A stretch of DNA of 43,751 bases from a virus, in the IMG/VR virus record IMGVR_UViG_3300048928_000371, positions 1-43,751 of that record. One strand, given 5' to 3'. Of this stretch, positions 1 through 6,871 are shown piece by piece. The notes under the pieces are model-generated. The model had not been told where the DNA came from. It made no database searches and saw only the letters and a list, made by a program, of their open reading frames with translations. The translations under genes and the position numbers were made by a program. The first letter of the stretch is position 1, and each line of letters begins with the position of its first letter.

Positions 1-150
1 GAGCAGATCACCGGGCTGTCCGAACTGATCGTCGCCAAGCAGCGCCACGGCGCCACCGGCAAAGTGCGGCTGCGCTTCGAGGCCCGGATCACCCGCTTCT
101 CCGACCTCGCCGACGACGACATGCGCAACGCCTACGGGGATGACGATTGA
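1..150 (+). CDS. dnaB: Replicative DNA helicase DnaB, C-terminal end (partial)
   Basis: The window opens inside a gene whose last 49 codons are visible, ending with TGA at 148-150. The peptide contains ELIVAKQRHGATGKVRLRFE followed by RITRFSD, the conserved C-terminal tail of the RecA-like motor domain of hexameric replicative helicases. DnaB unwinds DNA at the fork and recruits primase. The gene is chromosomal and points toward the prophage right end, which begins about 110 bases after the stop. The gene itself is not interrupted. Confidence 0.85.
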   Translation, partial: EQITGLSELIVAKQRHGATGKVRLRFEARITRFSDLADDDMRNAYGDDD

Positions 151-197
151 GGCTAGGGCGTCGTCTGCAGCCTGCTAGTGAAGACCTGCGCAATCCT

Positions 198-220
198 CCT
201 TCCCCCTCTATGGGGGAAGG
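198..220. repeat. Host intergenic palindrome flanking the prophage (left copy)
   Basis: Nine-base arms CCTTCCCCC and GGGGGAAGG are separated by five bases. The same arms recur on the other side of the prophage at 39863-39885. Elements of this form are dispersed in sphingomonad intergenic regions. The stem could also serve as a weak terminator after dnaB, although no T-run follows. The rest of 151-256 holds no gene. Confidence 0.7.
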
Positions 221-251
221 ATAGCGTAGCTTGCCTCTCTGTAGCGCGGCG

Positions 252-256
252 AGAGG
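252..256. repeat. Candidate 5-bp target-site duplication (right-end side)
   Basis: AGAGG occurs here just outside the phage end and again at 39749-39753 just outside the other end. Mu-type transposition makes 5-bp duplications. Joining the two flanks through a single AGAGG gives a continuous host repeat. However, the left phage terminus would then begin TTCTGGAG rather than the usual TG, and TAGCG is also shared (242-246, 39755-39759), so chance identity is possible. Confidence 0.35.
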
Positions 257-268
257 TTCTGGAGTCTT

Positions 269-289
269 TGACAAGAGATTCTAGAGCAC
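269..289 (+). repeat. Prophage right-end terminal inverted repeat (attR side)
   Basis: The sequence begins TGACAAGAGATTCTAGAGC. Its inverted counterpart at 39714-39734 reads inward TGACACGAGGTTCTAGAGT, and 17 of 21 positions agree. An imperfect relative (GAGAGGTTCTGGAG) lies just outside at 251-264. Transposable phages carry several transposase-binding sites at each end, so this is the likely terminal MuA-type binding site. The stop codon of the methyltransferase gene (281-283) lies within it. Confidence 0.7.
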
Positions 290-1117
290 TCCGCTGGGGC
301 ATGGCCCGCTGATAATCAGCTCCCGCGCCGGTGTCACCTGGCCGCTCACGCGGTAATTCAATCTAACTTCCTCGATCGCGAACCCGGCGAAGATCGCCCG
401 CACCTCGGGAGTGTCGTTGATCGACAGAATGAAACGCCCTTGGAGGCCCGCTAAGAGGTCTCTCAGAAGGTGAAAATCGGCCTCTGAGAAGAGGTCTTTG
501 CCGTAGTCGCCGGTCGAGCCCCAATAGGGTGGGTCGCAATAAAACAACGTGCCCGGCCGACTGTCGTACCGCCTGATGCACTCGGCATAGGGCAACCGCT
601 CGATGAGCACCCCCGCCAAGCGTTCGTGCACATCCTCAAGCACCGGCACGAGCTTTGTAAGATCGAAGCGCGCGCCGCCTTCGTACGCCACGCCAAAGCT
701 CTGGCCCATCAACTTGCCGCCGAAGGCGCTGCGTTGAAGGTAAAGGAACCTCGCCGCACGTTCGAGATCGGTCAGCGTCTCCGAATCCACGGCCGCCAGG
801 CGCTCGAACTCGGCGCGGCTGCAGACCTGCCATTTCAGCACGTCCAGAAACTGCTGATAGTGCCGCTGCAGGATGCGGAAGAGATTTACGACATCGCGGT
901 TGATGTCATTGATCACCTCCAGCTTGGGCCGCGACCGCCGCCGGAGGAAGACGCCACCCATGCCAACGAATGGCTCCACGTAGCGAACGTGGGGCACTGC
1001 CGCGATCTTTTCGGCCAGGACGTGAGCTAGGACGCGCTTACCGCCGATCCATGGGGCCACCGGCTTGGCCGGCCGGACTGGATCTAGCTCTGGCCAATCC
1101 TTCAATGTTTCCTTCAC
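281..1117 (-). CDS. Dam-type DNA adenine N6-methyltransferase (D12 class)
   Basis: The protein transfers a methyl group from SAM to adenine in DNA. Motif I lies in the N-terminal part (PWIGGKR near residue 23, then EPFVGMGGVF near 49) and catalytic motif IV DPPY is at about 195-198, the order of the D12/Dam family. The length of 278 residues is the normal family size. The GTG at 1117 was chosen because AGG lies at a suitable distance upstream and homology to the family starts just after it. A longer reading from 1183 adds 22 low-quality residues. It is the last phage gene and its stop lies inside the terminal repeat. This is where Mu keeps its DNA-modification gene mom, so self-protection of phage DNA against restriction is the likely role. 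The target site is not predictable. Confidence 0.88.
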   Translation of the reverse strand: MKETLKDWPELDPVRPAKPVAPWIGGKRVLAHVLAEKIAAVPHVRYVEPFVGMGGVFLRRRSRPKLEVINDINRDVVNLFRILQRHYQQFLDVLKWQVCSRAEFERLAAVDSETLTDLERAARFLYLQRSAFGGKLMGQSFGVAYEGGARFDLTKLVPVLEDVHERLAGVLIERLPYAECIRRYDSRPGTLFYCDPPYWGSTGDYGKDLFSEADFHLLRDLLAGLQGRFILSINDTPEVRAIFAGFAIEEVRLNYRVSGQVTPARELIISGPCPSGVL

Positions 1118-1163
1118 TTGTGAGCACCTAAGAAATCCCCGCCTGACAGGCCGGGGGGACTGA

Positions 1164-1181
1164 GGGCTGGCGCGCCAGCCC
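1164..1181. promoter_or_regulatory. Perfect 18-bp palindrome upstream of the Dam-type gene
   Basis: The sequence GGGCTGGCGCGCCAGCCC is a perfect palindrome 47-64 bases upstream of the GTG start. It lies in the only real gap (1118-1238) between the tail genes and the methyltransferase. It has no T-run, so it is more like an operator or a translation-controlling hairpin than a terminator. In Mu, mom is tightly controlled, and this may be the equivalent control point; that is inference. Confidence 0.4.
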
Positions 1182-1238
1182 AAGGTGCGAGGTAGAAGCT
1201 CGCGGTTCGAGGCGTTGCAACCGCCTCGACCGCCCCCG

Positions 1239-1721
1239 TCAGGAGGCGGCGGGTTCGAGTGCGGGTGCTTCCGGCCAGTCGCTTCCGGCGAGGTCGAGCT
1301 GTCGCAGCTGGCTGCGATAAGCGGCCCACGCTGCCTTCAACTCCGGCTTATCGAGGAGCGTGTCACTGAGTTGGGTCCAGTCGCTTTGAGCGAGAAGGCT
1401 ATCGCGCTGCTGCCCGCGCTGCTCGGCCGAAACGGCGGCAGGCGGTTCGATCGACGCGCCGGCCGGAAGTGGGCCAAGCTGGTCGACGATCTTGCTGGTG
1501 CCATCTGCGAACCACACGATGGTACCTCGCAAGTCCTCGCGAAGCTCCCATCCTTCGCTTTCCGAGAACACCGCACGATGGCCTGGCGGCGCTTCAGGCG
1601 GCTCGGCGAAGGTCGCATTCGCGGGCAGCAGCCATACCCCTTCCTCAAGTGGCGACCGGTCGGCCGCACTGCTGCCGGTGTTCTCGCCGGTGATGGGGCT
1701 GTAGTGATAGACGAGCTTCAT
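1239..1721 (-). CDS. Tail fibre assembly chaperone-like protein
   Basis: This 160-residue protein follows the collar fibre gene, the usual position of a fibre assembly chaperone (Mu gpU/Tfa-like). Its C-terminal third contains RDSLLAQSDWTQLSD and AWAAYRSQLRQLD, the pattern typical of phage tail-fibre chaperones that help trimeric fibres fold. The N-terminus (KLVYHYSPITGENTG) also looks like those proteins. The ATG at 1721 has GGAG five bases upstream. A GTG two codons earlier is too close to that site. It starts 10 bases after the stop of the fibre gene. Confidence 0.7.
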   Translation of the reverse strand: MKLVYHYSPITGENTGSSAADRSPLEEGVWLLPANATFAEPPEAPPGHRAVFSESEGWELREDLRGTIVWFADGTSKIVDQLGPLPAGASIEPPAAVSAEQRGQQRDSLLAQSDWTQLSDTLLDKPELKAAWAAYRSQLRQLDLAGSDWPEAPALEPAAS

Positions 1722-1730
1722 GGTCACTCC

Positions 1731-2417
1731 TCAGTACTTGATGCAAGCCAGCCAGGCGACGTTGCGCGGCCGGGCTTCGCTGCCGCCGTCGTAGTCCGTG
1801 AAGGCGATCGATCCGCCGGTGCCGGTAAAGTCGTAGGCAGCGAAGCCGCTGATCACGACGCCTCCCGCCGTAAAGCCAGCCGGCGGGCAGACCTCGAAGG
1901 GGCCATAGTCTGGGGTCGATGCGCTCGGCGCCGGATGCCTGTGCGCCAAATTCTGGCTAGCCTGCGCGCTCCTCAGCGCGCGGCCTATGTCGACGCCCCG
2001 TCCGTCATCGAAGGCCCGGACGAACTCACCACGCATGTCGGGCAGGTTGAAGGTGGTCGCGCCATCGCCAGCGCCAAACGTCGTCCCATAGGCCGTGAAC
2101 AGCTCTGCATAGGCAACGCGCGAGATCGCCGCGCCATTGGCTTTAAGGAAGCCGGCCGGTGCTGAGGCAAATGGGAAGAACATCAAGCCACCCGGCGTCG
2201 ATCCGCCCAGGCGCGATACCAGTCGGATCGCTTGGAGCAGCTGGGCGTTGTCGCCTTTCGCCAGGTCTATGCCCGCAGCCTCGATAACTTCGACCAGGTT
2301 CTCCTGGACCCCGTTCAGCCAGTCCGCATCAATCAGTGTGGCCTGCTGTCCGATCGCGGGGTTGCCCATCTGGAACAGCCCGCCGGGCGTCGCCCCGCTC
2401 GTGTCGATTCTATGCAT
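1731..2417 (-). CDS. Tail fibre / collar domain protein
   Basis: This 228-residue protein probably forms the host-contacting fibre or short tail fibre. The middle carries the phage tail-collar signature: GGLMFFPFASAPAGFLKANG, then RVAYAELFTAYGTTFG, then ATTFNLPDMRGEFVRAFDDG (roughly residues 75-145). The C-terminus (RPRNVAWLACIKY) is the standard ending of collar proteins. The N-terminus (FQMGNPAIGQQATLIDADWLN) resembles virion-attachment segments. The ATG at 2417 has a strong GGAGGG ribosome site. It is short for a sole fibre, so receptor specificity may be simple. No invertase or alternative fibre cassette is present. Confidence 0.85.
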   Translation of the reverse strand: MHRIDTSGATPGGLFQMGNPAIGQQATLIDADWLNGVQENLVEVIEAAGIDLAKGDNAQLLQAIRLVSRLGGSTPGGLMFFPFASAPAGFLKANGAAISRVAYAELFTAYGTTFGAGDGATTFNLPDMRGEFVRAFDDGRGVDIGRALRSAQASQNLAHRHPAPSASTPDYGPFEVCPPAGFTAGGVVISGFAAYDFTGTGGSIAFTDYDGGSEARPRNVAWLACIKY

Positions 2418-2433
2418 CGCTTCGCTTCCCTCC

Positions 2434-3099
2434 TCAGCTCGTGAAATCCACCCAGAGGACCGGCGTGGGCTCGATCTCGTAGGCGAACAGGACATGGGTG
2501 TGGGCCGGCTTGGCCCGTTCGATGACGCACTCCAGGCTCAGCGCGCCGAAACCACGCAGGCGCAGCCCGCACGGGTCACCCGCCTTCAGGTGCGCGATGA
2601 ACGTGGCCTCCTCCAGCCACCCCTCGAATGGCCGGACGTTCACGGTCCAGACGAAGGTCCAGGGCAGACTGTTGACGCGATCGCCGACACGCGCGCCGGT
2701 CCGGAACGGCCGGTGTTCGATCACGTCGATCGCGTAGCCGAGGCGCGCCGCCATTTCCTTGTACGCGGTCGCGTTCTGGGCGCCGAGCTTGGTCAGCTTC
2801 TCGTGCAGCGCCACCTGGCGCTCGGTGGCGTTGTCGGGCTCCTCGCCGCTGCAGTTATCGGGCAGGCCGACGACGCGCTCCCAATCGGCCAGCAGCTCCA
2901 GCGTCGTGCGCGGGTCGGCCTCCTCGATCAGATCGCGAGCGCGATTGTCGATCCGGGCGAACTCCTCGGCGAGCCCCGCGATCAGCCCGGCGAACGTGCC
3001 GTCGATCGGGAAATCCCAAGCGGCGCCACGCGGCAGCAGCTGGCGGAATTGGCGCGCATAGGCACCGGCATCGCGCGGGGAAGGCAGCGGCGCACTCAT
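2434..3099 (-). CDS. Baseplate/tail protein gp48 (DUF2313, YmfQ-like)
   Basis: Residues 12-60 (YARQFRQLLPRGAAWDFPID and the following AEEFARIDNRARDLIEEADPRT) match the DUF2313 family, the Mu gp48 protein that lies after the baseplate J-like gene. The family joins the outer baseplate to the tail fibres. The C-terminal half (KAGDPCGLRLRGFG, LECVIERAKPAHTHVLFAY) is also typical. The start overlaps the end of the gp47 gene by four bases. The length of 221 residues is slightly above the usual size. Confidence 0.88.
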   Translation of the reverse strand: MSAPLPSPRDAGAYARQFRQLLPRGAAWDFPIDGTFAGLIAGLAEEFARIDNRARDLIEEADPRTTLELLADWERVVGLPDNCSGEEPDNATERQVALHEKLTKLGAQNATAYKEMAARLGYAIDVIEHRPFRTGARVGDRVNSLPWTFVWTVNVRPFEGWLEEATFIAHLKAGDPCGLRLRGFGALSLECVIERAKPAHTHVLFAYEIEPTPVLWVDFTS

Positions 3100-4145
3100 G
3101 AGAAGGTCACTTCGCCCAGGATCGGGATCTGGCCGGGCGCCGCCGTCACCGGCGCGGCCGGGCTCACCAGCACATGCCGGAACTCGCCTTCAGACAGGCT
3201 GACGGCCTCGCTGGCGCGGCTCGGATAGATCGTGCCGCCCGGCTCGCCTTCGCGCGCGAAGAAGTCGCTCAGCTCCGACGTGATCGCTGCCCGCACCGCC
3301 AGGCTGTCGGGGAACACCTGAAGCTCGATGTCGACTGCCAACGTGTCGGGGGCGAACACGATCAAGTCGGCCGTCACCGGCCGCAGTACATCGAGCGCCG
3401 CCTTGATCGCATCCACGTCGTCCTCGGTCGGGATGATGTCCTCGCGCCCATCCATCACGAAGGCTAGGCCAACCGTGCCCAAGCCCATCCAGTTCTCGAA
3501 AGGCCACGCACGCGTCACGCCCGGCTGCGCCAGCGCCCAGGCGACATAATCATCCTTGCTGCCGCCGAGTGGCGGTTGCCTCATGCGGCTGAGCAGCCGA
3601 GACCGCAGGCTCGAATCGTCCTCTTCGTCGGTCCCCGTACGGTCGAGGCTGGCGACCGTCAGCTGCGCGTTGACGCCGCCGATCGGACTGGACAGCGTCA
3701 GCACCGTCCCCACCTCGACATCGCCAGCGCTGCCGGCACCGCTGGCCTCGATCGCGACGGGGGCGCTCCCTGCCGAGATCGTCGCGGCGGCGGTGCTGAC
3801 GTAGATCGCACCATCGGCCCGCTGCATCTCGGTGCCGGCGGGAATGACGACGCCGTTGGTGCCGGTGGCCGTGGCGGTCGCCTGTGTGGCTTGAGCTGCC
3901 TTGCGCACGATGCCCCAGCTGGAGGCGTGACGCGCGAGGATTTCAGCGTCGGCCGTATCGGGCAGGATCTGGCGCGCGATCCAATCGAGGTAGCCATAGA
4001 GCCCGCTCGCGAGGCCAGCCTCGGTGCGTGCCATCACGTCCAGCACCGAGTGGCGCAGGGCCGCGTCGGCGCCCGGCAGGCGCGTCTGGATGTCGCCACG
4101 AACGCGCGCGATCAGGTCCGAGAGCGTGGGGCGATTGAAGCTCAT
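3096..4145 (-). CDS. Baseplate assembly protein J-like (gp47)
   Basis: This 349-residue wedge protein belongs to the baseplate J family. It starts RPTLSDLIARVRGDIQTRLP, has the conserved centre AEILARHASSWGIVRKAAQAT and PAGTEMQRADGA, and the block DEEDDSSLRSRLLSRMRQPP followed by GGSKDDYVAWALAQPGVTRA near residues 195-235. Together with gp46 it builds the baseplate wedge of contractile tails. Its start overlaps the gp46 stop (TCAT on the plus strand), giving translational coupling. The length is close to Mu gp47. Confidence 0.93.
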   Translation of the reverse strand: MSFNRPTLSDLIARVRGDIQTRLPGADAALRHSVLDVMARTEAGLASGLYGYLDWIARQILPDTADAEILARHASSWGIVRKAAQATQATATATGTNGVVIPAGTEMQRADGAIYVSTAAATISAGSAPVAIEASGAGSAGDVEVGTVLTLSSPIGGVNAQLTVASLDRTGTDEEDDSSLRSRLLSRMRQPPLGGSKDDYVAWALAQPGVTRAWPFENWMGLGTVGLAFVMDGREDIIPTEDDVDAIKAALDVLRPVTADLIVFAPDTLAVDIELQVFPDSLAVRAAITSELSDFFAREGEPGGTIYPSRASEAVSLSEGEFRHVLVSPAAPVTAAPGQIPILGEVTFS

Positions 4146-4636
4146 GCGACGGAGGCCTCCCAGGTGAAGTCGAAGCGCTGGCGACCGGGACCGCCCGGCC
4201 TCGTGAGTTCGACGCCGATCGCCAGGCGTTGCTTGACGCCGCCGATGGGCTGGGCCTCGACTTCCACGGCGACGCGCGAGGCGATGCCGTCGCGCACCAG
4301 CCAGCCCAGCGCCGCCTCGGCCGACTGGCGTGCGAGCTGCAGATTGGCGCCGGTCACCTTGGCGCGGCTGAGCAGCCACAGCAGCGAGCCGATGCGATTG
4401 CGGTCGCCCGCGCTGCCGGCGTCGGGCCCGGCGTCGGGTGCGAACTGGTCGCCCCACCAGCCCCGGCGATCGTCGCCGTCCTCGGGCAGCCCGGCATCCT
4501 CGCTTGCTCGCGCATCGGTGAAGAGCGAGATCAGGATAGCGGTCCGGAGGCCGTCGTCGGTCGTGAGTGCACCGCCGGCGAGTACGAGGTCGGCTGAAAG
4601 GGTGGCGTCGTCCCAGCGGAGCGCGAGGTCGGTCAT
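4142..4636 (-). CDS. Baseplate wedge protein gp46
   Basis: This 164-residue protein matches the Mu gp46 family. It begins DLALRWDDATLSADLVLAGG, then GLRTAILISLFTDARA, and has the tryptophan-rich GWWGDQFAP characteristic of gp46 and the GNRIGSLLWLLSRAK-like block that follows. It pairs with gp47 in the baseplate. It follows the cytosine-methyltransferase-like gene with an ATGA overlap, although gp45 is its normal partner. Confidence 0.92.
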   Translation of the reverse strand: MTDLALRWDDATLSADLVLAGGALTTDDGLRTAILISLFTDARASEDAGLPEDGDDRRGWWGDQFAPDAGPDAGSAGDRNRIGSLLWLLSRAKVTGANLQLARQSAEAALGWLVRDGIASRVAVEVEAQPIGGVKQRLAIGVELTRPGGPGRQRFDFTWEASVA

Positions 4637-5310
4637 GCGGCAACCCGATCGGCTTGGCTGTGCAGCAGCGCACCCCACTGCGCAGCCATCGCGGCTGCTG
4701 GACCGGGATACGTCTCGCTCCGGTTCTTCGCTCTGTCGGCGGCGTGGCGGCCCCATCCCGAATGACGATGGACTGCGCTCCAGCGCTTGTGCTCGTCGGT
4801 TCCAGGCGTGGGCGGTGTGAGCGGCGCGGTGGCGACTAGGGGAGGCAGGCTGATCAGCTCCAGGCCGATGGCCTTGAAGAACGGATCACCAAACCACCAA
4901 GGCTGAACGAACTGGACCTTTCCCCGCTTTGTGAGCCGGATGGCGTGGCCGTGCATCACTGGGTTTTCGATCGCTCGGCGCGGTATCTGCTTCGCATCGC
5001 GAAGAGAGCGGTAGAAGGCAGCTGCCTCGTGCAGTTCGGCCCAGCGTTGCGGGGCGGGTCCATTGACCTTCTTGCCGCCGATGTAGAGCCACTTCGCGCC
5101 CGAGTTGCAGAGCACTGTGCAGGGCGGATGCATAACCGCGAGCAAGTCCCAACCCTCGTCAAGATAATCGCGGACGTCACCTCGGATGTGACGGTTGCTA
5201 CCGTCATCTGCAGCCTCGATGTCGCAAGACCACGCATCATGGCCGGCGGCTAAAAAGGCACGGCGTACAACGCCGGACCGCTCGCAAGCTACGAGGACAC
5301 GCCCGCTCAC
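4633..5310 (-). CDS. DNA cytosine-5 methyltransferase-like protein
   Basis: This 225-residue protein begins RVLVACERSGVVRRAFLAAG, a motif I (SAM-binding) start of the phage C5-methyltransferase-like family, and has HPPCT with the catalytic-type cysteine at about residue 64. RAIENPVMHG near 112-121 stands in for motif VI (ENV). A large target-recognition domain is not evident, so the protein is shorter than classical C5 enzymes, and activity and specificity are uncertain. The gene sits between gp45 and gp46, where Mu has no gene. It is coupled on both sides by GTGA and ATGA overlaps, so it is expressed with the baseplate genes. A role in modifying phage DNA against restriction is likely. Confidence 0.78.
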   Translation of the reverse strand: MSGRVLVACERSGVVRRAFLAAGHDAWSCDIEAADDGSNRHIRGDVRDYLDEGWDLLAVMHPPCTVLCNSGAKWLYIGGKKVNGPAPQRWAELHEAAAFYRSLRDAKQIPRRAIENPVMHGHAIRLTKRGKVQFVQPWWFGDPFFKAIGLELISLPPLVATAPLTPPTPGTDEHKRWSAVHRHSGWGRHAADRAKNRSETYPGPAAAMAAQWGALLHSQADRVAA

Positions 5311-5825
5311 GCCGCCGTCACCTTGCTGCTGCCCGATATGATCTTCCCGGTGCTGAGGTTCACGTCGTCGCCCACGCGCGCCACTGCCTGGCCGCCGGCG
5401 CCGCCGAGCTGCACGTCGTCGGAGTCGACCAGGACGCTGTCCGCCGTCACCACTGCCTGCGGCGCGGTGATCTCGATCTTCTGGACCGCCGTGATCGCGA
5501 TCGCCTCGCGGCCGAGCAGCACCACGTTGCCGAGATCGTCGTAGATCGCGACCTCGCCCTGTTGCAGGTTCCTCAGCCGATAGCGCCGGTCCTCGACGGC
5601 GATGACGACGGCGTGGCTGCGCAGCCCGGCCGGGCAGACCGTGATGCCCTCGGCGCCCGGATGCGGGTGCGAGGTGAAGCCGTAGTTCTGGAAACGCTCG
5701 ACATCGTCCTGCGTCTCGTCCGCGAGCAGGTCGATCTGCAGGGCCTGCGCGAGCTTGCCATCGTCGACCAGGCCGATCACCGCCCGCGCGATCGCCAGGC
5801 CGATCCGGCCGACATTCAGTCCCAT
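5307..5825 (-). CDS. Baseplate spike protein gp45 (gpV-like)
   Basis: This 172-residue protein is the central spike that punctures the host envelope. The centre reads QNYGFTSHPHPGAEGITVCPAG, the OB-fold signature of Mu gp45, followed by HAVVIAVEDRRYRL and the repetitive C-terminal beta-helix EIEITAPQAVVTADSVLVDSDDVQLGG-like repeats. The start ATG overlaps the gp44 stop (TGATG). It is somewhat shorter than Mu gp45, with a reduced repeat tip. Confidence 0.92.
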   Translation of the reverse strand: MGLNVGRIGLAIARAVIGLVDDGKLAQALQIDLLADETQDDVERFQNYGFTSHPHPGAEGITVCPAGLRSHAVVIAVEDRRYRLRNLQQGEVAIYDDLGNVVLLGREAIAITAVQKIEITAPQAVVTADSVLVDSDDVQLGGAGGQAVARVGDDVNLSTGKIISGSSKVTAA

Positions 5826-6871
5826 CAGGCCTTCCCCTCGGGTTCTGCAAGCTGGGTCCAGGCCTCGGGCGGCACGAGGCCTAGCTCGGTGACCGTGCCT
5901 TCCTCGGCCCCGCGCGTGATGACCACCCGTTCGATCAGGAGATCGCCCTCGACCTTGCAGCTCGGTATCTTCACCGCCGCGCGCGTGCCGGGCGCCCACA
6001 CGGTACCTTCGTCCGTCAGCCAGCCCGGCACCGTGACGGTGAGCGGCTTGCCCCGGCCAGACCGCACCGAGGCTTCCCAGTTCGCGCGCTTCGCGGCCGA
6101 GGCGCTGTCCGTCTGCTCTTCGCCGATCACCAGGAGCGGGCGGTAACGGGCGATCTCGCCGTCCCTGGCTTCGCCCTTGACCTGGGACACCGTCTTGCCG
6201 TGGCGATCGTCGTCGCCGGCTGCCTGGCCCTTGACGATGTACTGGCTGAAACGCTCGGACGTGTCGCGGGTCGCGTCGGCCGACTTCACGTTCACGCCTT
6301 CCTCGATCCGGCCGGCACGGCGACCCGTGTCCGGATTGCCGATCAGCACGGTGCCGTCGCCGGGAGAGTAGGCGACCAGACCGCGATAGCGGGCCATGCG
6401 GTCGATCGCGGCGAACACCGTCTCGCCCTGTTGCAGCGCGAACTTCTTGAATGGCGCGCCCGTGTTGCCGGTGATCCGGATCTCGATCCCGAAAGGCTTG
6501 GCCAGCTCGCGCGCGATCGCTTCGAGCGTCTTGTTCTTCCAGGAGCCGGGCTTGTGGATGGCCGAGCAGTCGACCAAGTCGGCGGCCTTGTCGCGCCCGC
6601 GCACGGTGATGCCGCGATCCTCGTCCGCGATCGTGCGATTGACGCTGTCGACGTAGCCGGTGATCAGCACCTCGCCGCCCAGAAGCACTCTGCAAGAGGC
6701 GCCGTCGTCGATCGGCCAGTCCTCGGCGCCCGTCTTGTCCTTGGCCGAAAGCGTCAGCTCGAAATTGCCGACCATCGCGTCGATCGCGCGCTCGATCGAG
6801 ATCTGCGTCCAGCCCAGATAGCCCGTGCCGCCGATCTCCAGAGCCACTTCGTGGGCGGGCAGCAGGCTCAT
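5825..6871 (-). CDS. Baseplate hub protein gp44 (Mu gpP)
   Basis: This 348-residue hub protein has the gp27-like fold family pattern: WTQISIERAIDAMVGNFELT near the start, GVLITGYVDSV-like text (GEVLITGYVDSVNRTIADED), then RGRDKAADLVDCSA and AKPFGIEIRITGNTGAPFKK. These are conserved in Mu gpP, which forms the trimeric hub that holds the spike. It starts with a four-base overlap with gp43 and is slightly shorter than Mu gpP. Confidence 0.92.
   Translation of the reverse strand: MSLLPAHEVALEIGGTGYLGWTQISIERAIDAMVGNFELTLSAKDKTGAEDWPIDDGASCRVLLGGEVLITGYVDSVNRTIADEDRGITVRGRDKAADLVDCSAIHKPGSWKNKTLEAIARELAKPFGIEIRITGNTGAPFKKFALQQGETVFAAIDRMARYRGLVAYSPGDGTVLIGNPDTGRRAGRIEEGVNVKSADATRDTSERFSQYIVKGQAAGDDDRHGKTVSQVKGEARDGEIARYRPLLVIGEEQTDSASAAKRANWEASVRSGRGKPLTVTVPGWLTDEGTVWAPGTRAAVKIPSCKVEGDLLIERVVITRGAEEGTVTELGLVPPEAWTQLAEPEGKA

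Noticed and set aside
331-338. GTGTCACC copy inside the methyltransferase gene matching the phage end
   Set aside because: Eight bases only, within coding sequence and without the TCTAGAG core; probably chance.
1185-2165. Plus-strand frame over the fibre genes
   Set aside because: It overlaps two well-supported minus-strand tail genes and its product is Arg/Ala-rich as expected from an antisense shadow.
3576-4820. Long plus-strand frame over gp47 and gp46
   Set aside because: Antisense to recognisable baseplate genes; composition is typical of a shadow frame.
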